Positions 45,810-53,358 of a DNA stretch of 64,000 nt are shown here, piece by piece. The DNA comes from Aequorivita sublithincola DSM 14238. Lineage in GTDB: Bacteria > Bacteroidota > Bacteroidia > Flavobacteriales > Flavobacteriaceae. The notes under the pieces are model-generated. The model ran no database searches and had not been told where the DNA came from. It saw nothing but the letters and a program-made list of their open reading frames with translations. Position numbers and translations under genes: made by a program. Where the stretch lies: NCBI RefSeq assembly GCF_000265385.1, contig NC_018013.1:1453001-1517000 (forward strand), given 5' to 3'. The first letter of the stretch is position 1, and every line of letters begins with the position of its first letter.

Positions 45810-48002
45810 ATGAAAAAGTTATTGATTTTCGCAGTATTTTCTTCACTGTTTATCACGGTTTCTGCACAGGAAATTCCGCAGACAAAATCGCAGGACACTA
45901 CAAAAGTTGAATCTTTAGACGAAGTTTTGGTGCAAGCCGTTCGCGTGGAGGCAGATTCGCCAATTACCCACTCAAATCTCGACAAAGAAGAACTTGCGAA
46001 GCGCAATCTTGGGCAGGATATTCCGTATATGCTTAACTATTTGCCGTCTGTAGTAACCACAAGCGATGCTGGGGCTGGCGTTGGTTATACTTACATTCGG
46101 GTTCGTGGAAGCGATGCTTCGCGTGTGAATGTTACGTTGAACGGAATTCCTTATAACGATTCTGAAAGTCAAGGAACGTTCTGGGTAAACTTGCCCGATT
46201 TTACTTCTTCAGTGCAAAGTTTGCAACTGCAACGTGGCGTGGGAACTTCAACTAATGGTTCGGGTGCTTTTGGCGCGAGTTTGAACTTGTTGAGTGATGC
46301 AATTTCAGATGAGGCGAATGGTGAGATTTCAAATTCCTTTGGAAGTTATAAAACACATAAACACAACGTTAAGTTCAGCACTGGCTTACTTTCCAATCAT
46401 TTTGAATTAGCGGGAAGGTTGTCCACCATCAAATCTGATGGATATATTGACAGAGCCAGTTCCGACTTAAAATCCTACTTTCTGCAAGCGGCGTTTGTAA
46501 ATAGAAATACCTTGATTAAAGCCTTGGTTTTCGGCGGAAGGGAAGAAACTTATCAATCTTGGAACGGTTTGGAGGATCCAGAAAAGCTTGAAAACGATAG
46601 AACTTATAATCCGGCCGGAGAATATGAAGATGAAAATGGAAACATTCGGTTTTATGATAATGAAGTGGATAATTATGCGCAAGATCATTATCAATTGCTT
46701 TGGAACCAGCGTTTTAATAATAATTGGAGTACGAATGTTTCTTTCAATTACACAAAAGGAAAGGGTTATTTTGAACAATACAAAGAAGATGAGAAATTTA
46801 AAACGTACGGTTTTGAGCCTTTAATATTTGGGAACGACACCATAAATAAAACAGATTTAATTCGTCGACGTTGGTTGGACAATAATTTTTATGCGGCAAA
46901 TGCAAACGTGAATTATAAAAACAATAAAATAGATTTTACTGGAGGCGCCTTTTATAGTTATTACACTGGCGACCATTTTGGCGAAGTAATTTGGGCAGGT
47001 TACGCCAGTAATTCTGAAATCCGCGATCGCTATTACGAAGGAAATGGCGAGAAAAATGAATTCACAGTTTTTTCAAAAGCAACCTACAGAATTGATGAAA
47101 ATTGGAGCATTTTCGGAGATTTCCAAGGGCGATTTTTAAATTATAAAACTTCGGGAATTACGTCAGATTTGGTGCCGATGAATATAGATGAAAATTATTC
47201 TTTTTTCAACCCGAAAGCTGGATTGACTTATAAATTGAATCTTTCAAATCAATTCTATTTCTCCTACGGAAAAGCACACCGCGAACCTTCACGAAATGAT
47301 TATGAGCAGAATATAGTAACTCCTGAAAAACTGGATGATTTTGAACTTGGTTTTCGTTTTGCTAAGGAAAAAGCGAAGGTCAACGCTAATGTTTTTTATA
47401 TGAATTACAAAGACCAATTAGTGCTTTCGGGCGAATTAAATGACGTTGGCGCAGGTTTACGAACCAGCAGCGGAAAAAGTTACCGTTTAGGATTGGAGAT
47501 TGATGCCGAAATACAACTTTTGAAAAATCTTAGAACCCTTCCGAACCTAGCTTTAAGCACCAATAAAAATGTAGATTTCGTTAATTCTCGGAACGGTGAA
47601 TTGGTAAATCTTGGCAATACCAATATTTCCTTTTCGCCTTCAGTGGTTGCAGCAAATATGTTGGAATATTCTCCGATAGAAAAATTGCAACTCGGATTTC
47701 TCACAAAATTTGTCGGGGAACAATTTATGGGAAATATTGATAGTGAAGTTTCAAAATTGGACAGTTACTTCATCAATGACCTAAATATTGTTTACACTTT
47801 GGACGGACTTCCTTGGATCAAGGAAGTGGTTTTTTCAGCTTTGGTGAACAATATTTTTAATGTAAAATATGTTTCCAATGGTTATTTTTATACATATGAT
47901 GATGATTTTAGCAATCCGGGAACGGTTACTACTGTTGAGGGCGCAGGGTATTATCCGCAGGCTACAATTAACTTTTTGGTTGGGGCGACGATAAAATTTT
48001 AG
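45810..48002 (+). CDS. TonB-dependent outer-membrane receptor, likely for thiamine
   Basis: A 730-residue barrel protein with signal peptide (1-20), a TonB-box-like DEVLVQAVR, a plug domain (about 45-165; YTYIRVRGSDASRVNVTLNGIPYND) and a C-terminal barrel ending in INFLVGATIKF. Control by the TPP riboswitch just upstream makes thiamine or its phosphates the likely substrate; in Bacteroidota such receptors have been called OMR1. It lacks the N-terminal carboxypeptidase-regulatory domain of SusC-type receptors. An inner-membrane cassette that may take over the vitamin lies at 37516-38925. Confidence 0.9.
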   Translation: MKKLLIFAVFSSLFITVSAQEIPQTKSQDTTKVESLDEVLVQAVRVEADSPITHSNLDKEELAKRNLGQDIPYMLNYLPSVVTTSDAGAGVGYTYIRVRGSDASRVNVTLNGIPYNDSESQGTFWVNLPDFTSSVQSLQLQRGVGTSTNGSGAFGASLNLLSDAISDEANGEISNSFGSYKTHKHNVKFSTGLLSNHFELAGRLSTIKSDGYIDRASSDLKSYFLQAAFVNRNTLIKALVFGGREETYQSWNGLEDPEKLENDRTYNPAGEYEDENGNIRFYDNEVDNYAQDHYQLLWNQRFNNNWSTNVSFNYTKGKGYFEQYKEDEKFKTYGFEPLIFGNDTINKTDLIRRRWLDNNFYAANANVNYKNNKIDFTGGAFYSYYTGDHFGEVIWAGYASNSEIRDRYYEGNGEKNEFTVFSKATYRIDENWSIFGDFQGRFLNYKTSGITSDLVPMNIDENYSFFNPKAGLTYKLNLSNQFYFSYGKAHREPSRNDYEQNIVTPEKLDDFELGFRFAKEKAKVNANVFYMNYKDQLVLSGELNDVGAGLRTSSGKSYRLGLEIDAEIQLLKNLRTLPNLALSTNKNVDFVNSRNGELVNLGNTNISFSPSVVAANMLEYSPIEKLQLGFLTKFVGEQFMGNIDSEVSKLDSYFINDLNIVYTLDGLPWIKEVVFSALVNNIFNVKYVSNGYFYTYDDDFSNPGTVTTVEGAGYYPQATINFLVGATIKF

Positions 48003-48017
48003 ATATTTAGGCTTAGC

Positions 48018-48452
48018 CTAATTACTAACCAAAATACTATTACCATTCCGCTCCACGCGGTAGGATTGCATCGGGTATTTAGTGTCTGGCTCCTTGATGT
48101 GTTGGCCTGTAGTAATGTAATATTTGTTGTCATCATTCTGGCAAGGACAACTTGCGATCACGCCATCCAACTCCATTCGGGAACAATTACTGGGTGCGTG
48201 GTTTGGATCCGTAAGATCAAAGGCAAAATAAAGACTTTCGTTGGCGCAATACACTACAATTCCCTTAATACCTTGTCCAACAATAACGGACTCACCAGGA
48301 AATTTCAATTTGTTGTATTCTGGAAGGTTTAGGTTTAGATTTATACGCACCGCAGGATCTGTTAAATAGGGGTTGCGTTCTTGCTTATCGTCTTTTTTTG
48401 AGCAAGACATGATTAAAACGCTAAGCAATAGGAAAAGAAATTTATTTTTCAT
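48018..48452 (-). CDS. Rieske-fold-like lipoprotein without cluster ligands
   Basis: A 144-residue lipoprotein (lipobox LIMSCS). The arrangement GIVVYCANESLYFAFDLTDPN, NCSRMELDGVIASCPCQND and YPMQSYRVERNGN follows flavobacterial lipoproteins with a Rieske-type fold. The usual Cys-X-His ligand pairs for a [2Fe-2S] cluster are not seen: CPC lacks the histidine. It therefore probably does not carry a Rieske cluster. The stop codon lies 16 bases from the convergent receptor gene. Function unknown. Confidence 0.65.
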   Translation of the reverse strand: MKNKFLFLLLSVLIMSCSKKDDKQERNPYLTDPAVRINLNLNLPEYNKLKFPGESVIVGQGIKGIVVYCANESLYFAFDLTDPNHAPSNCSRMELDGVIASCPCQNDDNKYYITTGQHIKEPDTKYPMQSYRVERNGNSILVSN

Positions 48453-48507
48453 TGAAATAATTTTAAGGACGAAATTACAACAAATAACACAACAAGTAAA
48501 TTTTTAG

Positions 48508-48515
48508 TATATTTG
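48508..48515 (+). promoter_or_regulatory. Putative -7 box upstream of the greA hairpins
   Basis: TATATTTG is a perfect TAnnTTTG match. The predicted start lies about 5 bases on, just before two terminator-like hairpins and about 117 bases before greA. Confidence 0.5.
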
Positions 48516-48524
48516 TTAAACACG

Positions 48525-48589
48525 ATCCCGTCTTAGTATGGGATTTTTTCAGTTTATTAAAAGTGAGTCCCGCCACGAGCCGGGATTTT
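48525..48589 (+). promoter_or_regulatory. Two tandem terminator-like hairpins upstream of greA
   Basis: Hairpin one: ATCCC (48525-48529) with GGGAT (48540-48544), followed by a T-run. Hairpin two: TCCCG (48568-48572) with CGGGA (48581-48585), followed by TTTT. Both have a terminator-like layout on the plus strand yet lie between a promoter-like box and greA, not after a gene. A small RNA or a greA leader attenuator are both possible. Confidence 0.5.
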
Positions 48590-48636
48590 GTTATATTTAA
48601 GAATAGGTATGTTCTGCATACACAAACGATAAAATT

Positions 48637-49113
48637 ATGAGTAAAGTATCTTATTATACTGCCGAAGGATTAAAAAAATTAAGAGAAGAAGTAGATCAAC
48701 TTCGAGATGTGGAGCGTCCAAAAGCTTCCAATGCAATTGCCGAAGCACGCGATAAGGGCGATTTGAGTGAAAATGCCGAATATGATGCCGCCAAAGAGGC
48801 ACAGGGAATGTTAGAAATGCGCATTGCAAAGATGGAAGAAATTCTAGCAAACGCCCGTTTGATAGATGAATCTCAACTGGATTTGAGCAAAGTTTTGGTA
48901 CACTCTACCGTTAAAATCAAGAACCAAAATAACGGAATGGAAATGACCTATAAATTGGTGGCTCAAAGCGAAGCAGATCTTAAAACCGGAAAAATTTCCG
49001 TAGATTCCCCTATTGGAAGAGGACTTTTAGGCAAACAAAAAGGCGAAGTAGCCGAAATACAAGTGCCAAATGGAGTGCTTAAATTCGACATTTTAGAAAT
49101 ATCAAGAGATTAA
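48637..49113 (+). CDS. greA: Transcription elongation factor GreA
   Basis: GreA rescues backtracked RNA polymerase by stimulating transcript cleavage. The 158-residue length is standard, with the N-terminal coiled coil and its acidic tip (GDLSENAEYDAAKEAQ, about 45-60) and the C-terminal FKBP-like domain (SPIGRGLLGKQKGEVAEIQVP). The next gene (HIT protein) starts one base after the stop, so they form an operon. The leader holds two terminator-like hairpins. Confidence 0.98.
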   Translation: MSKVSYYTAEGLKKLREEVDQLRDVERPKASNAIAEARDKGDLSENAEYDAAKEAQGMLEMRIAKMEEILANARLIDESQLDLSKVLVHSTVKIKNQNNGMEMTYKLVAQSEADLKTGKISVDSPIGRGLLGKQKGEVAEIQVPNGVLKFDILEISRD

Positions 49114-49114
49114 T

Positions 49115-49510
49115 ATGGCATCAGTTTTCACAAAAATTATTGAAGGTGAAATTCCCTGTTACAAAGTAGCGGAGGACGATAATTTCATAGCTTTTTTAGA
49201 TGTAAATCCAAACTCTAAAGGGCATACGCTCTGCGTTCCTAAAGAAGAAATTGACAAAATTTTCGATATGGGCGAACATCTTTATCTACAATTGATGCAG
49301 TTCTCCAGAAAGGTGGCTTTAGCACTAGAAAAAACTGTTCCCTGCAAACGTGTTGGGATGGCCGTAGTAGGCTTGGAAGTGCCTCACGTTCACGTTCATC
49401 TTATTCCGTTGAATGAAATGGACGATATGCGTTTCACCAAAAAAGTGAAATTGACTTCGGAAGAATTTCAGTTTTTAGCCGAAGCGATTTCCGAGAAACT
49501 TAAAGCGTAG
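49115..49510 (+). CDS. HIT family nucleotide-binding hydrolase
   Basis: A 131-residue histidine-triad protein with the signature HVHVHLIPL near residues 90-98. HIT proteins hydrolyse nucleoside phosphoramidates or dinucleotides. It follows greA by one base. Its last 11 bases overlap the convergent zinc-ribbon membrane-protein gene. Confidence 0.93.
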   Translation: MASVFTKIIEGEIPCYKVAEDDNFIAFLDVNPNSKGHTLCVPKEEIDKIFDMGEHLYLQLMQFSRKVALALEKTVPCKRVGMAVVGLEVPHVHVHLIPLNEMDDMRFTKKVKLTSEEFQFLAEAISEKLKA

Positions 49511-49847
49511 GAATCAAAAAATAAACCCCGGCAGCTACAATAACGAGAGCCACAACCACCATAATATAAAATAGCGGTTTTACCTTTAAATACTGTTTAT
49601 TGGTTTCCGCTATTTTTTTGTTGTAATCAAAAACGCGTTCTATGTCTTCGGTCCAATTTACAGGGTAAATTTTATTGTTGCAGGTGTGACAGAAAAGTTT
49701 ATTTTCTATTTCTAAAGCTGGTTTTTTAAAGAATGGTGTTTCTTTTTCCTCTTGCGTAAAAGTAAATTCTAAACCGTCTGCTCCAAAACAAGTTGGGCAG
49801 TTGTTTTTGGAGCGAGCCGTGTGTAGCGTATGGGTTTTCTGTTTCAT
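49500..49847 (-). CDS. Small membrane protein with Cys-rich zinc-ribbon-like N-terminus
   Basis: The 115-residue product has two CxxC pairs (CPTC near 18 and CHTC near 53) resembling a zinc ribbon, and one C-terminal membrane helix (about 92-113; YIMVVVALVIVAAGVYFLI). I know no function. It lies two bases downstream of the sensor kinase gene and may be cotranscribed with it; it overlaps the convergent HIT gene by 11 bases. Confidence 0.7.
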   Translation of the reverse strand: MKQKTHTLHTARSKNNCPTCFGADGLEFTFTQEEKETPFFKKPALEIENKLFCHTCNNKIYPVNWTEDIERVFDYNKKIAETNKQYLKVKPLFYIMVVVALVIVAAGVYFLIPTL

Positions 49848-49849
49848 TA

Positions 49850-51004
49850 TTAACTTTCAGTCTTTAAGGCAATTTCCATTGTGGTTCCTTGATTTGGAAC
49901 GCTTTTTAGAACGCGAATTTTCCCGTTATGGTATTCTTCAATGATACGCTTTGCTAATGAAAGCCCCAAGCCCCAGCCGCGTTTTTTTGTAGTATGTCCT
50001 GGTGTAAATATTCTTCTAAATTCACTTTTTGTCAGTCCTTTTCCAGTGTCAGCAATATGTACCAAAGCAAGTTTTGAATTCTTTTCAATCGAAATAGTTA
50101 TTTTCCCTTTTCCCTTCATTGCATCAATTCCGTTTTTTACCAAATTCTCAATCGTCCAACTGAAAAGCTGCGGGTTCATTTGAACATAAATTGGTTTTTC
50201 AGGAACATTAAGTTCAAAATTTATGAGTTTTGACGAACGCTTTTGTAAGTAGTAGAAGGTTGATTTTGTTTCTTCAACCAAATCGTGCTGCTCCAATTTT
50301 GGTATGGAACCAATTTTCGAAAAACGATCCGTTATGGTCTCCAAACGGCTGATGTCTTTCTCCATTTCAACAATATATTCTGGGTTCACATTTTCACTTT
50401 TTAAGAGTTCTGCCCAACCCACTAAAGACGAAAGCGGCGTGCCAATCTGGTGTGCTGTTTCCTTAGCCATTCCTGCCCAAAGTCTGTTTTGTTCCGCAGA
50501 TTTGGAGGTTTTGTAGAAGAGATAAACAGCTAAAATGAAAAGGAAAATTATTAGGATAAGTGCCGCTGGATAATATTTTAGTTTGTTAATTAATGGAGAG
50601 TTGCCAAAGTAAATTACTGAAAGTACTTGGTCATTATACTTCACTTCTAAGGGTTCATATTCAGATTGAAATTGTGAAATTTTATTTTTAAGGGTTTCAT
50701 CATTGTTCAAAATTGCTTCATCAATATTCCTACCTTCATAATTATCTTCTTTCAGTGTGTGAAGAATCATTGGCGTTGTGCTATTACTGCGAATAATTGT
50801 AAGTGCTGTTTCGCTTACCGCACCTCCTTCGCCTTCAAGGCTTTGGGCTAATTCCTCTTGAGCAACGGCCCAGATCTCCATTTTTGTACGTTCATTTTCC
50901 TTCAATTGATTGAAGAAAATATATGTATTCCATAAAATCAGACTAACAATTAAAAGTGAAGCCAAAATAAAAGCCCAACGTGAGAACGTTTTTTTCTGTA
51001 GCAT
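49850..51004 (-). CDS. Two-component sensor histidine kinase
   Basis: A 384-residue kinase with two membrane helices (about 10-28 and 155-178) around a periplasmic sensor region. It then has a HisKA-like domain (MAKETAHQIGTPLSSLVGWAE) and HATPase (NLVKNGIDAMKGKG; DTGKGLTKSEFRRIF; GWGLGLSLAKRI). The start is set at 51004 (MLQKKTFSRWAF); the longer form from 51037 adds 11 residues. No cognate response regulator lies beside it, so it is an orphan kinase. The signal is unknown. Confidence 0.9.
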   Translation of the reverse strand: MLQKKTFSRWAFILASLLIVSLILWNTYIFFNQLKENERTKMEIWAVAQEELAQSLEGEGGAVSETALTIIRSNSTTPMILHTLKEDNYEGRNIDEAILNNDETLKNKISQFQSEYEPLEVKYNDQVLSVIYFGNSPLINKLKYYPAALILIIFLFILAVYLFYKTSKSAEQNRLWAGMAKETAHQIGTPLSSLVGWAELLKSENVNPEYIVEMEKDISRLETITDRFSKIGSIPKLEQHDLVEETKSTFYYLQKRSSKLINFELNVPEKPIYVQMNPQLFSWTIENLVKNGIDAMKGKGKITISIEKNSKLALVHIADTGKGLTKSEFRRIFTPGHTTKKRGWGLGLSLAKRIIEEYHNGKIRVLKSVPNQGTTMEIALKTES

Positions 51005-51102
51005 AAAGAATTTTTTTCCTGAATAAATATAAAGCAAATATGTTGATATTATTGTACAATCAAGTTTTTACAAGCTACAATCTTTGGGTACATTTGCAGG
51101 TA

Positions 51103-51996
51103 ATGATATCTATTGAACCACACGAATTATCTACTGGAAAACTTCACGGCTACCTTTTGGGCGCTGTTTCACCAAGACCTATTTGCTTTGCAAGTACCAT
51201 GGATAGTGAAGGAAACGTAAACCTTTCGCCTTTCAGTTTTTTTAATGTTTTTAGTGCGAAACCTCCAATCTTGGTGTTTTCTCCCGCAAGACGAGGACGC
51301 GATAATACCACAAAACATACTTACGAAAATGTTTTAGAAGTACCCGAAGTGGTTATAAACATTGTAAGTTTTGAAATGGTGCAACAAGTCTCACTTTCTT
51401 CCACCGAATATGCTGAAGGCGTAAACGAATTTAAGAAAGCAGGCTTCACAGAATTGGCTTCCGAATTGGTAAAACCACCACGCGTAGCTGAAGCTCCCGT
51501 ACAATTGGAATGTAAAGTAAACGAAGTTATTTCACTTGGAAAAGAAGGTGGCGCTGGTAATTTGGTGATTTGTGAAGTGGTGAAAATTCATGTAAAAGAA
51601 GAAATTTTAGACGAAGAAGGTAACATCGATCCGTTCAAAATTGATACAGTTTCACGTCTTGGCGGTAATTGGTACAGCCGTGCCAAAGCAGGTCTTTTTG
51701 AAGTACCAAAACCGTTAACAACCCTTGGAATGGGCATAGATATGCTTCCTGAAGAAATTCGAAATAGCAAAGTATTAACAGGAAACGATTTAGGAATGTT
51801 AGGCAATGTAGAAAATTTCCCAAATTCAGAAGAAATTAATATCTTTATGAACGCTTCTGAAGAATTAAAAAAAATGATCGCTTTAAACAATTCTGAAGCA
51901 ATTCATAAAAAAGCACAAGAATTCCTTTGCGAAGGAAAAGTTGATGAAGCTTGGAAGATTTTACTGGCAAATTCTGGATTTATCCCCGACCCTTAA
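51103..51996 (+). CDS. Flavin reductase-like FMN-binding split-barrel protein
   Basis: A 297-residue protein with the flavin reductase/FMN-binding split-barrel pattern: GAVSPRPICFASTMDSEGNVNLSPFSFFN near residues 20-48 and the RGRDNTTKHT segment. It should bind FMN and might act as a reductase partner or oxidoreductase; the substrate is unknown. I set the start at 51103 (MISIEPHELSTG), since the frame from 51040 adds 21 poorly conserved residues. It is transcribed alone. Confidence 0.83.
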   Translation: MISIEPHELSTGKLHGYLLGAVSPRPICFASTMDSEGNVNLSPFSFFNVFSAKPPILVFSPARRGRDNTTKHTYENVLEVPEVVINIVSFEMVQQVSLSSTEYAEGVNEFKKAGFTELASELVKPPRVAEAPVQLECKVNEVISLGKEGGAGNLVICEVVKIHVKEEILDEEGNIDPFKIDTVSRLGGNWYSRAKAGLFEVPKPLTTLGMGIDMLPEEIRNSKVLTGNDLGMLGNVENFPNSEEINIFMNASEELKKMIALNNSEAIHKKAQEFLCEGKVDEAWKILLANSGFIPDP

Positions 51997-52039
51997 AGTG
52001 GAGAGGTAACATCGTTGTAGCATTCACGATTGCCGTAGG

Positions 52040-52057
52040 CTCGCGATTTATCGCGTG
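52040..52057. repeat. Dispersed palindromic repeat (CGCGATTTATCGCG), copy 1
   Basis: CGCGAT and ATCGCG form a perfect 14-base palindrome inside CTCGCGATTTATCGCGTG, in the gap between the flavin reductase and DUF3127 genes. An inverted copy lies at 56220-56237. Confidence 0.8.
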
Positions 52058-52141
52058 CCAATTCATAAAAATGCGTGCCATTTCAATAAAAAACAACAAT
52101 AGAGAATAGAAAATAATAATTAAGAATAAATAATAAAGAAA

Positions 52142-52519
52142 ATGGAATTACAAGGAAAAATCAAATTGATAGACGAAACCAAAGAATACGGTAGCAACGG
52201 TTTCAGGAAACGCGAGCTGGTAATTACTACAGAAGAGCAGTATCCACAAGTTATAATGATAGAATTTGTACAAGATAAAACAGATTTGCTGAATGCATAT
52301 AAAGTGGGACAAGACGTAAAAGTAAGCATTAACGTTCGTGGCCGCGAATGGGTAAACCCACAAGGCGAAACCAAATATTTTAACAGCATCCAAGGATGGC
52401 GTGTTGAAAATGTATCTCAAGCAGCAGCCAGCGGAAATATTCCACCAATGCCACCTGCTAAATCTTTTGAACCAGCAGACGATGTTAATGATGATGATCA
52501 CGATGACCTTCCCTTTTAA
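52142..52519 (+). CDS. DUF3127 domain protein
   Basis: A 125-residue protein with an N-terminal OB-like DUF3127 domain (about 1-100; MELQGKIKLIDETKEYGSNG, VSINVRGREWVNPQGET) and an acidic tail (DDVNDDDHDDLPF). The fold and acidic C-terminus are reminiscent of single-strand-binding proteins, but this is inference. The acidic tail could be a protein-docking tip, as in SSB. A terminator follows, so it is monocistronic. Confidence 0.85.
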   Translation: MELQGKIKLIDETKEYGSNGFRKRELVITTEEQYPQVIMIEFVQDKTDLLNAYKVGQDVKVSINVRGREWVNPQGETKYFNSIQGWRVENVSQAAASGNIPPMPPAKSFEPADDVNDDDHDDLPF

Positions 52520-52559
52520 TTAAGGGGTTTTTGCCATAATTGATTAGTTAATGAAAGAG

Positions 52560-52590
52560 CCTCAGAAAGTCCACATTCTGAGGTTTTTTT
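52560..52590 (+). terminator. Rho-independent terminator after DUF3127
   Basis: CCTCAGAA and TTCTGAGG form an 8-bp stem around an 8-base loop; a seven-base T-run follows. Confidence 0.88.
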
Positions 52591-52618
52591 ATGCGAAAAA
52601 TTTTACCAATTTTGAAGT

Positions 52619-53260
52619 ATGCACTTTTTAACTGAAAAGCTTTGGTTTCCAAATATAGAAGAAGCGACGGGCGATGGACTTCTGGCTATTGGCGGTAATC
52701 TTTCCGTAGAGCGATTATTGCTTGCTTATAATTCTGGAATTTTCCCTTGGTATGAAGCAAATCAGCCAATTTTGTGGTGGAGCCCAGACCCACGAATGAT
52801 TTTATTTCCTGAAAAATTCAAGGTTTCTAAAAGCCTTCGGAAATCTATAAAAAGTGAAAAATTCAAAATTACATTCAACCAAAATTTCATGGAAGTTATT
52901 AAAAACTGCGCAACGGTTTCAAGAAATGGACAAACTGGAACTTGGATAACAAAAGAAATGCAAGAAGCTTATGTGGCTCTTCATAAAGCCGATCACGCTA
53001 TGTCCATCGAGGTTTGGGAAAAAGACAAACTTGTGGGCGGACTATACGGACTAGACCTTCCACAGAAGAAAGTATTTTGTGGTGAGAGTATGTTTAGTCT
53101 TGTTAGCGACGCTTCAAAAGTGGCTTTTTATCATCTTTCAGAATATGTAAAAACCAAAAATTATAAGTTTATTGATTGCCAGATTTATAATGGACATTTA
53201 GAAAGTTTGGGGGCAGAGGAGATTGGGAGAGCCGAGTTTTTAGAAATGCTTTTAAGGTAA
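52619..53260 (+). CDS. aat: Leucyl/phenylalanyl-tRNA--protein transferase
   Basis: Attaches Leu or Phe from tRNA to the N-terminus of proteins with basic N-terminal residues, marking them for ClpAP (the N-end rule). The 213-residue length is normal, and AYNSGIFPWYE, WWSPDPRMILFP and GLYGLDLPQKKVFCGESMFS are clear family motifs. A terminator lies before it, and it seems to stand alone. Confidence 0.96.
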   Translation: MHFLTEKLWFPNIEEATGDGLLAIGGNLSVERLLLAYNSGIFPWYEANQPILWWSPDPRMILFPEKFKVSKSLRKSIKSEKFKITFNQNFMEVIKNCATVSRNGQTGTWITKEMQEAYVALHKADHAMSIEVWEKDKLVGGLYGLDLPQKKVFCGESMFSLVSDASKVAFYHLSEYVKTKNYKFIDCQIYNGHLESLGAEEIGRAEFLEMLLR

Positions 53261-53358
53261 ATTAGTTTTTGAATGCTTCTTTGAAAAATATATTTTATAA
53301 GTTATTATAGTTGAAGCTACTAAAACCATATCTTCGTACTTCCCAATTCACAATTCAG

